From Bdellovibrionales bacterium (GTDB lineage Bacteria > Bdellovibrionota > UBA1018), in NCBI GenBank assembly GCA_947380295.1, contig CANCQK010000006.1, positions 62,001-126,000 on the forward strand: 64,000 nt of DNA, in the 5' to 3' direction. The notes under the pieces were generated by a model that saw nothing but the letters and a program-made list of their open reading frames with translations, searched no databases and was not told the origin of the DNA. The translations under genes were made by a program, and so were the position numbers. This document shows positions 9,702 to 18,224 of this stretch, one piece after another (position 1 is the first letter of the stretch; every line of letters begins with the position of its first letter).

Positions 9702-11093
9702 TTACTCGGATTTGGAAAGAAACTCCTCCAAAAAGTGAGTATCATAGTCGGCATCGCGGAACTTTTTACTGGCCAGGATTTTCTTGTGGAATGGGATATT
9801 GGTTTTGATCCCCTCGATCTGAAACTCATCCAAAGCCTGTCTCATCTTAGCAATTGCGTCATGACGATTTCCGGCATGAACAATGAGCTTTCCAATCATA
9901 GAGTCATAAAACGGGACGACTTTGTATTGGTCGTAAACGAACGAATCAACCCGAACTCCAAATCCGCCCGGTAGGTGCAAGCCAGTGATCTTCCCCGGAG
10001 AAGGAGTAAACTTTTCTGAATCTTCAGCATTAATTCGACATTCAATGGAATGAGAGTCAATTTCAATGTCTGACTGCTTTAGTTTTAATGGAATTCCAGC
10101 GGCAGACCGGATTTGCTCCTTAATCAAGTCAATACCGGTCACCATCTCGGTCACCGGATGCTCCACCTGAATCCGAGTATTCATTTCCATAAAATAGAAC
10201 TTCTTATCCCGGTTATCGACCAGAAATTCTACAGTACCTACGTTCTCGTAACTCACTGCGGCGCAGAGCTTTAGTGCTGCATCACCCATCTGCTGACGAA
10301 GATTCGGATCCAAAATCGGAGACGGGCTTTCTTCAAGTAATTTTTGATGTCGTCGTTGAATCGTACAATCACGCTCACCCAATGAAATTCTATTACCGTG
10401 GCGATCACAAAGCACTTGGATCTCGACGTGCCTTGGGCTTTCACAGTACTTCTCTAAGTACATCGCTGCGTTCCCGAATGCCGCACCAGCTTCTGAACTC
10501 ACTCGATCGAACGAACCCTTCAACTGCTCAGCACTATAGACAATATGAATCCCTCGGCCACCGCCACCAGCAGCCGCTTTTAGAATCACGGGGTATCCAA
10601 TTTGATCAGCTTCCCTCAAGGCTGCTGCAATATTAGGAACCGCTGAAACTGTGCCTGGCAAAAGGGGCACCCCAGCTTCTTTAGCAATTTTCCGAGCCAT
10701 GGTCTTTTCACCCATAGCCGCAATATTTGCAGTCGTTGGACCGATAAAGTGAACATTGCACTCTCCACAGAGACGAGCAAATTCAGCATTTTCAGAAAGA
10801 AAACCGTAGCCTGGATGAACTGCATCCGCACCGGTAATATCTGCCGCAGAAAGGATATTAGCGATATTGAGATAGCTGAGCTTTGAATGAGGCGGACCAA
10901 TACAAACCGCTTCGTCAGCTAACTTGACATGGAGAGAGTGCTCGTCCGCTGTAGAATAGACAGCGACGGTTGCGATTCCCAACTCCCGGCATGCTCGAAT
11001 TACTCGAAGAGCAATTTCACCTCGATTCGCAATCAGTACCTTACGAAAGAGCGGCTGCTCGCCCTGATTCACCACACGACCCTGAATGCCCAT
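9702..11093 (-). CDS. accC: Acetyl-CoA carboxylase, biotin carboxylase subunit
   Basis: AccC carries out the ATP-dependent carboxylation of biotin on AccB, the first step of fatty-acid synthesis. The 463-residue product shows the N-terminal KVLIANRGEIALRVIRACRE, the ATP-grasp glycine loop KAAAGGGGRGI, and the catalytic-site MNTRIQVEHPVTE. Length is normal for the family (about 450). The longest frame begins at 11159 inside accB; I chose ATG 11093, which lies 16 bases after the accB stop and about 17 residues before the conserved core. The order accB-accC is the standard one. Confidence 0.95.
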   Translation of the reverse strand: MGIQGRVVNQGEQPLFRKVLIANRGEIALRVIRACRELGIATVAVYSTADEHSLHVKLADEAVCIGPPHSKLSYLNIANILSAADITGADAVHPGYGFLSENAEFARLCGECNVHFIGPTTANIAAMGEKTMARKIAKEAGVPLLPGTVSAVPNIAAALREADQIGYPVILKAAAGGGGRGIHIVYSAEQLKGSFDRVSSEAGAAFGNAAMYLEKYCESPRHVEIQVLCDRHGNRISLGERDCTIQRRHQKLLEESPSPILDPNLRQQMGDAALKLCAAVSYENVGTVEFLVDNRDKKFYFMEMNTRIQVEHPVTEMVTGIDLIKEQIRSAAGIPLKLKQSDIEIDSHSIECRINAEDSEKFTPSPGKITGLHLPGGFGVRVDSFVYDQYKVVPFYDSMIGKLIVHAGNRHDAIAKMRQALDEFQIEGIKTNIPFHKKILASKKFRDADYDTHFLEEFLSKSE

Positions 11094-11109
11094 GTATTTT
11101 GTCTCGCTC

Positions 11110-11700
11110 TCAAGGCTCGACGATAAAGAGGGGTTCGCCAAATTCCACCGGCTGTCCATTTTCGACGAGCACAGATACTACTTTTCCAGGAAACTCTGCT
11201 TCGATTTCATTCATGAGTTTCATCGCTTCAACGATACAAAGCACGTCACCCCGCTTGATTCCCTGTCCTTCTCGAACATAGGGATCAGCCTCGGGAGACG
11301 CTGCTCGATAAAAGGTGCCCACAAAGGGTGATAAGACTTGCTTTCGATTTCCCGCCAACTCTGGCGCTTTAGCTTGCTCGCCCACCGTTGCGGCATGTGA
11401 TCCTGCAGAAGATGAATGAGCACCTCCCCGAGTAGACTCGTGAAGCTCTGCCCTAGGGGCAGTTGCATGAGAGGCATGAACCATAGAGGGCGATACAAAA
11501 TTTGCTAATGACATCTCAGGCTGAGACTGTCTGGTCTTGAACTTGAAACGCTCACCTTCGCGCTCCCATTCAAATTCAGTAATCTCGTGTTTTTCCATCA
11601 GCTCGAAGATTCTCTCCAAGCTCTGAAGGTCTTTTGAATAACCTTCTGGCCCCCGCCTTGAATTCTTTTGCTTAGAATTCGATGATCTCATTTTTGCCAC
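11110..11700 (-). CDS. accB: Acetyl-CoA carboxylase, biotin carboxyl carrier protein
   Basis: AccB carries the biotin that shuttles carboxyl groups between AccC and the carboxyltransferase. The C-terminal biotinyl domain has the EAMKLMNEI motif with the modified lysine near residue 161. It is preceded by an Ala/Ser/His-rich linker and an N-terminal helical region. A GTG at 11700 lies directly after the efp stop codon, with GAGAAGG about 12 bases upstream. An in-frame ATG at 11691 is the alternative, and the longest frame (11736) would overlap efp. The product is about 196 residues. Confidence 0.92.
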   Translation of the reverse strand: MAKMRSSNSKQKNSRRGPEGYSKDLQSLERIFELMEKHEITEFEWEREGERFKFKTRQSQPEMSLANFVSPSMVHASHATAPRAELHESTRGGAHSSSAGSHAATVGEQAKAPELAGNRKQVLSPFVGTFYRAASPEADPYVREGQGIKRGDVLCIVEAMKLMNEIEAEFPGKVVSVLVENGQPVEFGEPLFIVEP

Positions 11701-11701
11701 G

Positions 11702-12265
11702 TTATTTGTTCGCCTTCTCCACGTAAGAGTGATCACGCGTATCGACTTTGATCAAATCCCCTTCTTTTAGGTGGAAGGGTACTGCCACAGTCGCGCCCGT
11801 TTCTAGTTTCGCCGGCTTCGAACCGCCTGTCACTGTATCACCGCGGAAAGAGGGTTCGGTTTCGACGATCTTCAGCACTACAAAAGTAGGTAATTCAACC
11901 CCGATCGGTCGTTCATTAAAATACATGACCTTGATTGTGAGGTTTTCTTGCAAAAAGTCTTTGCCTTGACCAAGCTGCTCATCAGTGAGAGCCACCTGAT
12001 CATAATTGGCTTGATTCATGAAATGATAACCTGCAGCATCTTTGTACAGGAATTGCATTTCTTTTTCTTCAGTATTGGCGCGATCCAGCTTGTCCCCAGA
12101 GGTAATGGTTCGCTCGATTACGTTTTGGTTCAACATGTTCTTAAGTTTAGTTCGAGTAAATGCCCGCCCTTTACCTGGGCTCACATGTTGAAAATCCACG
12201 ATCTCGTAGGGAATGCCTTCGATTTCGACTTTAAGTCCTTTTCGAAATTGATTGGTTGCGTACAT
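11702..12265 (-). CDS. efp: Elongation factor P
   Basis: EF-P relieves ribosome stalling at polyproline stretches. The 187-residue length is typical. The N-terminal KOW-like domain contains the tip loop SPGKGRAF, with the conserved lysine that is modified in many bacteria at position 32, and the C-terminal domain ends GDLIKVDTRDHSYVEKANK. No modification enzyme is encoded nearby. It lies between a TPR gene and accB. The efp-accB-accC linkage is common in bacteria. Confidence 0.96.
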   Translation of the reverse strand: MYATNQFRKGLKVEIEGIPYEIVDFQHVSPGKGRAFTRTKLKNMLNQNVIERTITSGDKLDRANTEEKEMQFLYKDAAGYHFMNQANYDQVALTDEQLGQGKDFLQENLTIKVMYFNERPIGVELPTFVVLKIVETEPSFRGDTVTGGSKPAKLETGATVAVPFHLKEGDLIKVDTRDHSYVEKANK

Positions 12266-12296
12266 TCCTCATAGGTACCCGAGCCGGTAACCGCTG

Positions 12297-12839
12297 TCAA
12301 CCTGCTAACTCGTTTAGAACCCGATATCGTTCGACTTTCTGGAGGAGTCCCTGAAGGGTCTCGATCTTATCGATTCGGCTGAGCCTTTTCTTCTTTCGAT
12401 CGGATCTTAAGACGACAGATCCTGTTTCGTAAGCCTGAACCTCGAGCTCCTGAACCATCTTTGCTACATCAGCATCCCCAGGCGCGAAGAACAAAAGCAA
12501 TTTAAAGGAATCTAGAGCTTCGCCAAGATGACCTAGAAACAGATAGGATTCAGCTAACAGACGCTGCGCAATGAGATTATCTGGAAAATCTTTCACCATC
12601 GGTGCGAGTTCGCTAATGACCTCTTGATAAGATTTTTTATCAAACAAGGCGCGCGCTAAGGCAACCCTCCCACCCATAAACTGAGGGTGAAACTGAAGGC
12701 CTTCGCGAGCAATTCGAATCGCCTCGTCCACCAATCCGGCTTTGCGATAGGCTTCAGTCAATGGCGCAAAAACTCTAGACGACGGATCGTCCTGAAATTT
12801 TTTCAGATACTGGTAAATCACCGGCTGAAACTCCGGCAT
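12297..12839 (-). CDS. TPR-repeat protein downstream of pilQ
   Basis: The product is a 180-residue protein built mainly of TPR helices (for example VFAPLTEAYRKAGLVDEAIR and LIAQRLLAESYLFLGHLGEAL), with a basic C-terminus and no signal peptide. ATG 12839 was chosen because GAGAGG lies 7-8 bases upstream; the longest frame starts at a TTG that overlaps the pilQ stop. Its place directly behind pilQ suggests an accessory role in pilus assembly, by analogy with TPR pilotins. It has no lipobox, however, so this is inference only. Confidence 0.75.
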   Translation of the reverse strand: MPEFQPVIYQYLKKFQDDPSSRVFAPLTEAYRKAGLVDEAIRIAREGLQFHPQFMGGRVALARALFDKKSYQEVISELAPMVKDFPDNLIAQRLLAESYLFLGHLGEALDSFKLLLFFAPGDADVAKMVQELEVQAYETGSVVLRSDRKKKRLSRIDKIETLQGLLQKVERYRVLNELAG

Positions 12840-12850
12840 CGTCTGCCCTC

Positions 12851-14701
12851 TCAACTGGAGCCTCCCGAAATAATCTCCTTGGAGTTCAGGATTCGGGGGG
12901 TCACGAAAATCAGTAATTCAGAACGAGTCTCGCTTGTAGCCTCACTCCCGAAAAGCCACCCAATTACGGGAATATTTCTTAAAACTGGAAAGCCTGTGGC
13001 ATCGTGCTGAGAACTCAGTGAATAGATCCCACCAATCACCAGGGTCGTACCACTGTCTACTAGTACCTGAGTTTGTAAATTTCGTTGAGCTACGGCATTT
13101 CCACTCAGACTCCCACTCGTTACGGGATACGGGAGGTCTTTAGAGACATTCAGGTCCATTAATACGCTGGCATCATTGGTCACAGTCGGGGTGACGACAA
13201 GACTTAGATTTGCCTGAGAAACCTGGAGAGAAGCCTGAGGCCCCATTTGGGTGGAAATCAAAGCGGGAGTCAACATGGGTGTCGAAGATAAGATCGATGC
13301 TTTCTGGCGATTGAGGACTACAGTTTTTGGAGCAGACATCACCTTAACCTGACTTTCACTTTCTCCAATTCCCAGGATTGCATTCAGCCGGAGAGTTGAA
13401 TTAAGAAAAGTAATACTCGGAGAAAATCCAAAAGTCCCATTTGCAGCCCTCGCTGCACCCGAGGCTTGACTGATCGCGCTACCTCCCGAGAAAACACCTG
13501 GACTCCCAACCAAAGCATCAATTGGGTTCGCACCTGCAAAACTCGCAAAAGCGGTGCCCGACGTTCCCCCCACACCCAGACTTCCAGAGAGAGTTTTACC
13601 GAAGCTCTCAGTGACTTCGACTACCTTAGCCTCAATCATGATCTGAGGAGTCGGAGCATCCAGCACTTCGATTAACTTTCTTAACTGATCAATGCTCTTT
13701 GGAATGTCATGAATAATGATACTGTTGGTCCTTGAATCGGGCTGAATTACAACCGGATCATCTTGACCGAGAGAGCTGCCACTCCCACTTGATGTTGAAG
13801 TAAACTTTTGCAACGAAGCGCTTAGCTCATTTAAATTCGCATAATTAATTGGAAATGAACGAGTGATTTTGGGCGTAATTGCGGTGATTGCACGACTCGC
13901 TGCCAATTCCTGTTGTTTTTCGTCAGTCAAGGTCTTGAGAGACATAATTCGTAAGATATTTTCAGATCTCTCAGCACCGAGTCCGGCCATTCGCAAAACA
14001 ATATCTAATGCTTGATCCCAGGGAACTTCCTCCAAAGAAAGAGTAATCTTCCCACTTACATCTTTTCCCAATATCACATTAAATCCACTCGCGTCGCCGA
14101 TGAGTTTAAAGACATCAGAAAGATTCGTATCTCGTAGCTTCAGAGTGACGGGTTTTCCCTTAAATTTTTTAGTCTCCCGACTGGTTAATAATTCATCTAG
14201 CCGATCAGGCTTTGGAGTACCTCCCTGCTTTTGAGGGGTCACAGCAGCTGGGCTTGGAAGGTCTGATGAATCAGCCTTGGCCAGGTTTGGCTCGTCTTTT
14301 TTCACCTTCACGAGCAACGAATTTCCACTAGGAATCAACTCTGGCGTCACGGGCTCTGAAGTTTCAACTAAAATCCGAGCTACCTCAGAATCTTGACCCG
14401 CAACCACGGGACGAATTGATTTGACGATTGTTCCAAATGTCGACGCATCCACCGGCGATGACGCTCCTTCAGAAAAACGACCGCCCTTGATGACGATGAA
14501 AAACTCCTGATTACTACTCCCCTTTTGAGTTTCTGCATCAAGCGCACTATCCGCATCAATTTTAATTTCTGGCGGATCCGAAATCCCGTTAAAATCAATC
14601 ATGTTAATGATCGAAGTTGCCCATGCAGAACTGTGAATTGTAGCAAAAATAAGTCCACTCGACAAACCCCGCCAGAGGTATCTACCTTTAGAGACTCCCA
14701 T
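12851..14701 (-). CDS. pilQ: Type IV pilus secretin PilQ
   Basis: PilQ forms the outer-membrane channel through which the pilus passes. The 616-residue protein has a signal peptide (to about AWA), an AMIN-like beta region, a secretin/TonB short N-terminal domain (VTLKLRDTNLSDVFKLIGDASGFNVI), an N1 domain (SFPINYANLNELSASLQKF...) and the C-terminal secretin domain ending PVIGWLFGSEATSETRSELLIFVTPRIL. It is somewhat shorter than many PilQ proteins, which carry more than one AMIN domain. The ATG at 14701 overlaps the pilP TGA (TGATG) and follows a strong SD, GAGGGGGGG. Confidence 0.95.
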   Translation of the reverse strand: MGVSKGRYLWRGLSSGLIFATIHSSAWATSIINMIDFNGISDPPEIKIDADSALDAETQKGSSNQEFFIVIKGGRFSEGASSPVDASTFGTIVKSIRPVVAGQDSEVARILVETSEPVTPELIPSGNSLLVKVKKDEPNLAKADSSDLPSPAAVTPQKQGGTPKPDRLDELLTSRETKKFKGKPVTLKLRDTNLSDVFKLIGDASGFNVILGKDVSGKITLSLEEVPWDQALDIVLRMAGLGAERSENILRIMSLKTLTDEKQQELAASRAITAITPKITRSFPINYANLNELSASLQKFTSTSSGSGSSLGQDDPVVIQPDSRTNSIIIHDIPKSIDQLRKLIEVLDAPTPQIMIEAKVVEVTESFGKTLSGSLGVGGTSGTAFASFAGANPIDALVGSPGVFSGGSAISQASGAARAANGTFGFSPSITFLNSTLRLNAILGIGESESQVKVMSAPKTVVLNRQKASILSSTPMLTPALISTQMGPQASLQVSQANLSLVVTPTVTNDASVLMDLNVSKDLPYPVTSGSLSGNAVAQRNLQTQVLVDSGTTLVIGGIYSLSSQHDATGFPVLRNIPVIGWLFGSEATSETRSELLIFVTPRILNSKEIISGGSS

Positions 14702-15186
14702 CAACCCCCCCCTCGCGCGTTTGTTTTGCCGTTTTCTTGCTCAGGATTTGCATCCTCCGGAATTAATGGGAGGTCGGTCAGTCTCGATTCGACTTTTCCT
14801 GCTAGATTCTTGGCTTTTTCCTGAATCACTACGCGGTCATCATAGATTTGCTTAACTACTCCGCCAACAGCTCCAATTCGACTCCCACGCCCTACTGAAA
14901 ACGTTCGACCATCAGGAGTTGCAATGAGAGCGCGCAAGTGATCAGCCCCAGTTAAGATGCCAATCACTTTCAAAACATCTAACGAGTATTGCTCCAGGTC
15001 TTCAGCAGATTCTGAAGCTACCCCGCCCTTAAACTCTGGCGATCTAAAAGGATCTCGAGCAATTGAAAGCGTCTCCATCCGAAGAGTTGAAGTACTCTCA
15101 TCAGGATGACTAACAGGAGGCGTTAAAGATGGAACTTCGGCATGAGCTGAAACGATAAAAAAACCTAATAAAAATAGGTCAATCAT
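14701..15186 (-). CDS. pilP: Type IV pilus inner-membrane lipoprotein-like protein PilP
   Basis: PilP links the PilN/PilO inner-membrane platform to the PilQ secretin. The 161-residue product has an N-terminal hydrophobic signal ending AHA, the RDPFRSP motif, and the beta domain LKVIGILTGADHLRALIATPDG...VGRGSRIG. There is no cysteine at the end of the signal, so it is probably periplasmic rather than lipidated, unlike many PilP proteins. Start and stop overlap the neighbouring genes (ATGA with pilO, TGATG with pilQ). An eight-base G tract encodes the C-terminal glycines. Confidence 0.9.
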   Translation of the reverse strand: MIDLFLLGFFIVSAHAEVPSLTPPVSHPDESTSTLRMETLSIARDPFRSPEFKGGVASESAEDLEQYSLDVLKVIGILTGADHLRALIATPDGRTFSVGRGSRIGAVGGVVKQIYDDRVVIQEKAKNLAGKVESRLTDLPLIPEDANPEQENGKTNARGGG

Positions 15187-15806
15187 TTTGAGCCCTCTAA
15201 ATTCGGAGTAGATTTCAAGGCTGAATCGGAAGTCTGATCAGTCGATTTACCGATAGGCTCAGGTTGAAGCCCTAGGTATTTATAACCTTTGATTTCTAAT
15301 ACTGCCGAAAGTTCAACTCGTCCAGCGCCAGTATCGGTCCCTGATGACACGTCAAGCTGCTCTACACGAACTGCCTGATTCACGGCTGCAAGTCTTTCTA
15401 GGAAATACCAAATCTGAGGATATGCTCCCTTCAACTTAAGAGAAAAGGGCTGCTCCAGATAGAGACCCTTTGGCACCTCAGGAAGAGCACTAATTCCGGC
15501 TACAGCTAATCCTACCTTTTTTGCCTCAGTTACGAGCATGCTCATCATCATTGGAGAATCCATACTGGGTGGGATTACGTCTTGAAGGCTCTTGAGCTCA
15601 CTCGCCATCGCTGAGAGCGATTTCAATTTGGTCGCCGCCAACTGTTTACTCTCTCTTACGCTGGAAAGTTCCTTCTTTTTTAAAATAAACTGCGAACTTT
15701 CGCCCACCGTGAAATCATAATAGCCCAAACCTAAATACCCCAAAAATAGAACCACCATCAATCCCAGGGGCAACCGCTCAACTAAAGCTGAAATTCCCGT
15801 ACTCAC
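15183..15806 (-). CDS. pilO: Type IV pilus inner-membrane platform protein PilO
   Basis: PilO is a bitopic membrane protein that dimerises with PilN. The 207-residue product has one N-terminal transmembrane segment (about 11-30), a coiled-coil stretch (KKKELSSVRESKQLAATKLKSL) and a ferredoxin-like periplasmic domain (GLYLEQPFSLKLKGAYPQIWYFLERLAAV). It starts with GTG immediately after the pilN stop, with no gap, so its translation is probably coupled. Confidence 0.92.
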   Translation of the reverse strand: MSTGISALVERLPLGLMVVLFLGYLGLGYYDFTVGESSQFILKKKELSSVRESKQLAATKLKSLSAMASELKSLQDVIPPSMDSPMMMSMLVTEAKKVGLAVAGISALPEVPKGLYLEQPFSLKLKGAYPQIWYFLERLAAVNQAVRVEQLDVSSGTDTGAGRVELSAVLEIKGYKYLGLQPEPIGKSTDQTSDSALKSTPNLEGSK

Positions 15807-16424
15807 TTAATCTACTTTCCTCATTGCTTTAAGCTCAAACCGTGTAACATCGATGCCCTTAAAGCCTTGATTTTGAATACTTTTCGTAAGCTCTACAGTC
15901 TTGAACACTTCATAGTTGTGTAGATTTTTTATAAATTCAGAGATTTGAGAAAACCCAAGCGAAGACCCACTCAGCATCACACGATCTTGCTCCACTTGAA
16001 CTTTGGTCAACCAAACCTCTTTGGGTATCGCAGACGAAAGTGCTGTCATGATCTTAGCTGGCTCATTTCTACTATTCAGTAAAGTCTGTACAGACTTCAA
16101 CTTTGCAGCCATCTCACTCAGACTCGAGTCTGCCTGGGGTTGCCCCAATTCTGAAGAAGCAAACCTCTTAGACTCTTGCTGGATTTTCTCAAGATCCCGT
16201 TTAGTCGTTTGTATCGCGAGATCAATCTTTTTGACTTGTAACTCTTGAAAATAATCGACTCCCTGCGATGCTAGCAAACAGATCAAAAACGAAACTAGGA
16301 TTTTTTTCAACGGCAAATTCTGATCATGACCATCCGAGAAACTACTCACTGAACCATTCCCTACTTCGGGAGACTCTCGAAGTAGCTTTGATTTTTTCTT
16401 TACTGCCAAATTCACTTTAATCAC
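15807..16424 (-). CDS. pilN: Type IV pilus inner-membrane platform protein PilN
   Basis: PilN binds cytoplasmic PilM through its short N-terminal tail and spans the inner membrane once. The tail here begins MIKVNLAVKKK, close to the family's INLLP-type motif. The transmembrane segment lies near residues 39-56, followed by a coiled coil and the periplasmic domain AKIMTALSSAIPKEVWLTKVQ. The 205 residues are normal. It starts with GTG overlapping the pilM stop (GTGA) and has a clear GGAGGTG SD. Confidence 0.92.
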   Translation of the reverse strand: MIKVNLAVKKKSKLLRESPEVGNGSVSSFSDGHDQNLPLKKILVSFLICLLASQGVDYFQELQVKKIDLAIQTTKRDLEKIQQESKRFASSELGQPQADSSLSEMAAKLKSVQTLLNSRNEPAKIMTALSSAIPKEVWLTKVQVEQDRVMLSGSSLGFSQISEFIKNLHNYEVFKTVELTKSIQNQGFKGIDVTRFELKAMRKVD

Positions 16425-17506
16425 GACCGAGCACCTCCAGAACGGATCGCCAATCCGATCGGAACAGCTGCGACTGCACCAATTCGACTTAAATACTCAG
16501 AGGTGAAAACTTCTGGCGAATATGTAATCGCATTAAAGGGATTCAACACTTGCGTCGGAAATCCAATTAAGTCTTCAATCACTTTAGACAACCGAGGAAT
16601 TTTTGCAGACCCTCCAGCAATGAGAATCGAAGAAAGTGGGGGTCCACTCGAAGAAGCTTGGTAGAAATCGAGTCCTTTCTTGATTTCTATCGCAATAGTC
16701 TCGGACACCGAACTCATCAACTCGATCACTTCCTGCGGCATTCCCTCTAAGCCCTCAGACGTTTTGAGCGACTCTGCGTCTGCAAAGGACAAACTGAGAA
16801 CTCTTTGAATTTCCGAGGTGAGCAGGTCTCCGCCAATCGAACTATCCTTGGTAAAAATGGGAACCCCATTCGCTACAATCACTAACTTTAGGGAGGCTGC
16901 TCCAATATCAATCAGGGCGACGGCTTCGGAAGGTTTGACGGGATAATTGACTTCATAAAGATTTTGGAGCGCGAAGAAATCGACATCCATCACGGCAGGG
17001 ACCAGACCTGCCTTAGTAATGCAATCCAGATAGGATTCAAGCACAGTCTTTTTTACCGCAACAACGATCACTTCGGTTCTGCCACCCTTTACATGAGAAA
17101 TGAGGTGGTAATCCATGACGACTTCAGAAACATCAAACGGGAGATATTGCTCTGCCTCCCAGAAGACCTGCTCTTGCAGGTCCTTCAGATCTACCCCATC
17201 TAAAGTCATCTTTTTGACGATCAATGCCGCACCTGAAATCGAACTGCAAACCTTTCGATTTTTCAGCTGCATTTGATTCACTAGGGTTTTAATGCCCTCA
17301 ACCAACCCCACTGGGTTGATGATTTCTCGATTGACGATGATCTCTTCTGGAAGCTGAACCACTCCAAAATGACGAAGATTCCAAAGTTTTCCCTTTTTCG
17401 ATAGCTCTACCAACTTGATCGAAGAAGACCCAATACTCAGTCCGATCGAGGATTGCTCGCCAAACGCAAGGCTTGATGAGATTTTATCTAAAAATCTTTC
17501 AATCAT
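16421..17506 (-). CDS. pilM: Type IV pilus assembly actin-like ATPase PilM
   Basis: PilM is a cytoplasmic actin-fold protein that recruits PilN to the pilus machine. The 361-residue product begins with a phosphate-1-type loop (SIGLSIGSSSIKLVEL), has ALIDIGAASLKLVIVANGVPIFTKDSSIGGDLLT in the middle, and SILIAGGSAKIPRLSKVIEDL near the end, all typical of the family. ATG 17506 is preceded by AGGA about 9 bases upstream. It is the first gene of pilMNOPQ and has its own candidate promoter. Confidence 0.95.
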   Translation of the reverse strand: MIERFLDKISSSLAFGEQSSIGLSIGSSSIKLVELSKKGKLWNLRHFGVVQLPEEIIVNREIINPVGLVEGIKTLVNQMQLKNRKVCSSISGAALIVKKMTLDGVDLKDLQEQVFWEAEQYLPFDVSEVVMDYHLISHVKGGRTEVIVVAVKKTVLESYLDCITKAGLVPAVMDVDFFALQNLYEVNYPVKPSEAVALIDIGAASLKLVIVANGVPIFTKDSSIGGDLLTSEIQRVLSLSFADAESLKTSEGLEGMPQEVIELMSSVSETIAIEIKKGLDFYQASSSGPPLSSILIAGGSAKIPRLSKVIEDLIGFPTQVLNPFNAITYSPEVFTSEYLSRIGAVAAVPIGLAIRSGGARS

Positions 17507-17542
17507 GGACGGTCATCCTATCCGACTCACTTCTCAGCGAGA

Positions 17543-17561
17543 ACCCATCATGGGTACCCAT
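17543..17561. promoter_or_regulatory. Alternating ACCCAT/ATGGGT element at the pilM promoter
   Basis: Three six-base arms lie end to end: ACCCAT (17543-17548), one C, ATGGGT (17550-17555) and ACCCAT (17556-17561). The last two form a perfect 12-base palindrome and the first two a 13-base one. The element begins just beyond the predicted -10 box of the pilM promoter. It could be a repressor operator, or an RNA hairpin at the 5' end of the transcript. Confidence 0.45.
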
Positions 17562-17567
17562 ATTTAA

Positions 17568-17595
17568 ATATTACAGATTTAAATTAAAGATTCAA
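17568..17595 (-). promoter_or_regulatory. Candidate pilMNOPQ promoter
   Basis: On the minus strand TTGAAT (17595-17590) and TAATAT (17573-17568) are separated by 16 bases within an AT-rich gap between the upstream gene's stop and pilM. This predicts transcription starting near 17561, inside an inverted-repeat element, about 55 bases before the pilM ATG. Confidence 0.5.
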
Positions 17596-17609
17596 CCCCC
17601 TGCGATGCA

Positions 17610-18224
17610 CTAATCCATTGAAACTTCAGCTGAGGGACCGGAGAGCAAAAGAATTGACATGCGGTCTAAGCGCTTTTGGTCAAAATCGCGAGATGAAATC
17701 ACCCCAAACCCCACCACCTCTTTACCGTCAGAGGCTGCCGAAAAACCCTCGAGGTGATCATAGCAAAAACTCTCTTGGAGTCCTGGAATTCCAAGTTCGC
17801 TTCCCACCTGAGAACTCAAAAGACGAAAATTGCCAACCTGAGCGGATGTCTCCAAGGTTCCCGATCTTAAAATTTCGCCGGCTTCCCGACTTTTACAGTT
17901 TGGTATTTTTTCTATCTGATAGGTCAGACGATTGGGATCAAGGACTCGAAAACGAAGTGCAGCCCGGTTCGCTCCCGCTTCTCGCTTGATTCGACTCAAT
18001 TCATGAGCCAAATGCCTCAAAACGACCCGTGAGGACCATTTCGGCCAACGATCCATCACGATTGGCAGCGCAGAAAGAAAGACGAACACCACTGCAGTGG
18101 CAAAGATCCACATTCGCCTCTGACGTTTTAAACGAACTTCAACCTTTTCCCAAAGTTCGTAATTTTCCCACTCTTCCTGGGCCCAGCGCTCAGATGCTAC
18201 GTCGGTATCATGAATTGGAACCAT
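17610..18224 (-). CDS. Hypothetical single-pass membrane protein between pilD and pilM
   Basis: I do not recognise this 204-residue protein. The N-terminus is charged (to about residue 37, rich in Trp and Glu), a single transmembrane helix follows (about 38-56), and the remaining 145 residues are soluble and predicted periplasmic, with two cysteines (in IPNCKS and SFCYDH) that could pair. The ATG at 18224 lies within the 3' end of pilD (28-base overlap), so it is co-transcribed with pilD. Its position among the pilus genes suggests a part in pilus or pseudopilus function. Confidence 0.7.
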   Translation of the reverse strand: MVPIHDTDVASERWAQEEWENYELWEKVEVRLKRQRRMWIFATAVVFVFLSALPIVMDRWPKWSSRVVLRHLAHELSRIKREAGANRAALRFRVLDPNRLTYQIEKIPNCKSREAGEILRSGTLETSAQVGNFRLLSSQVGSELGIPGLQESFCYDHLEGFSAASDGKEVVGFGVISSRDFDQKRLDRMSILLLSGPSAEVSMD

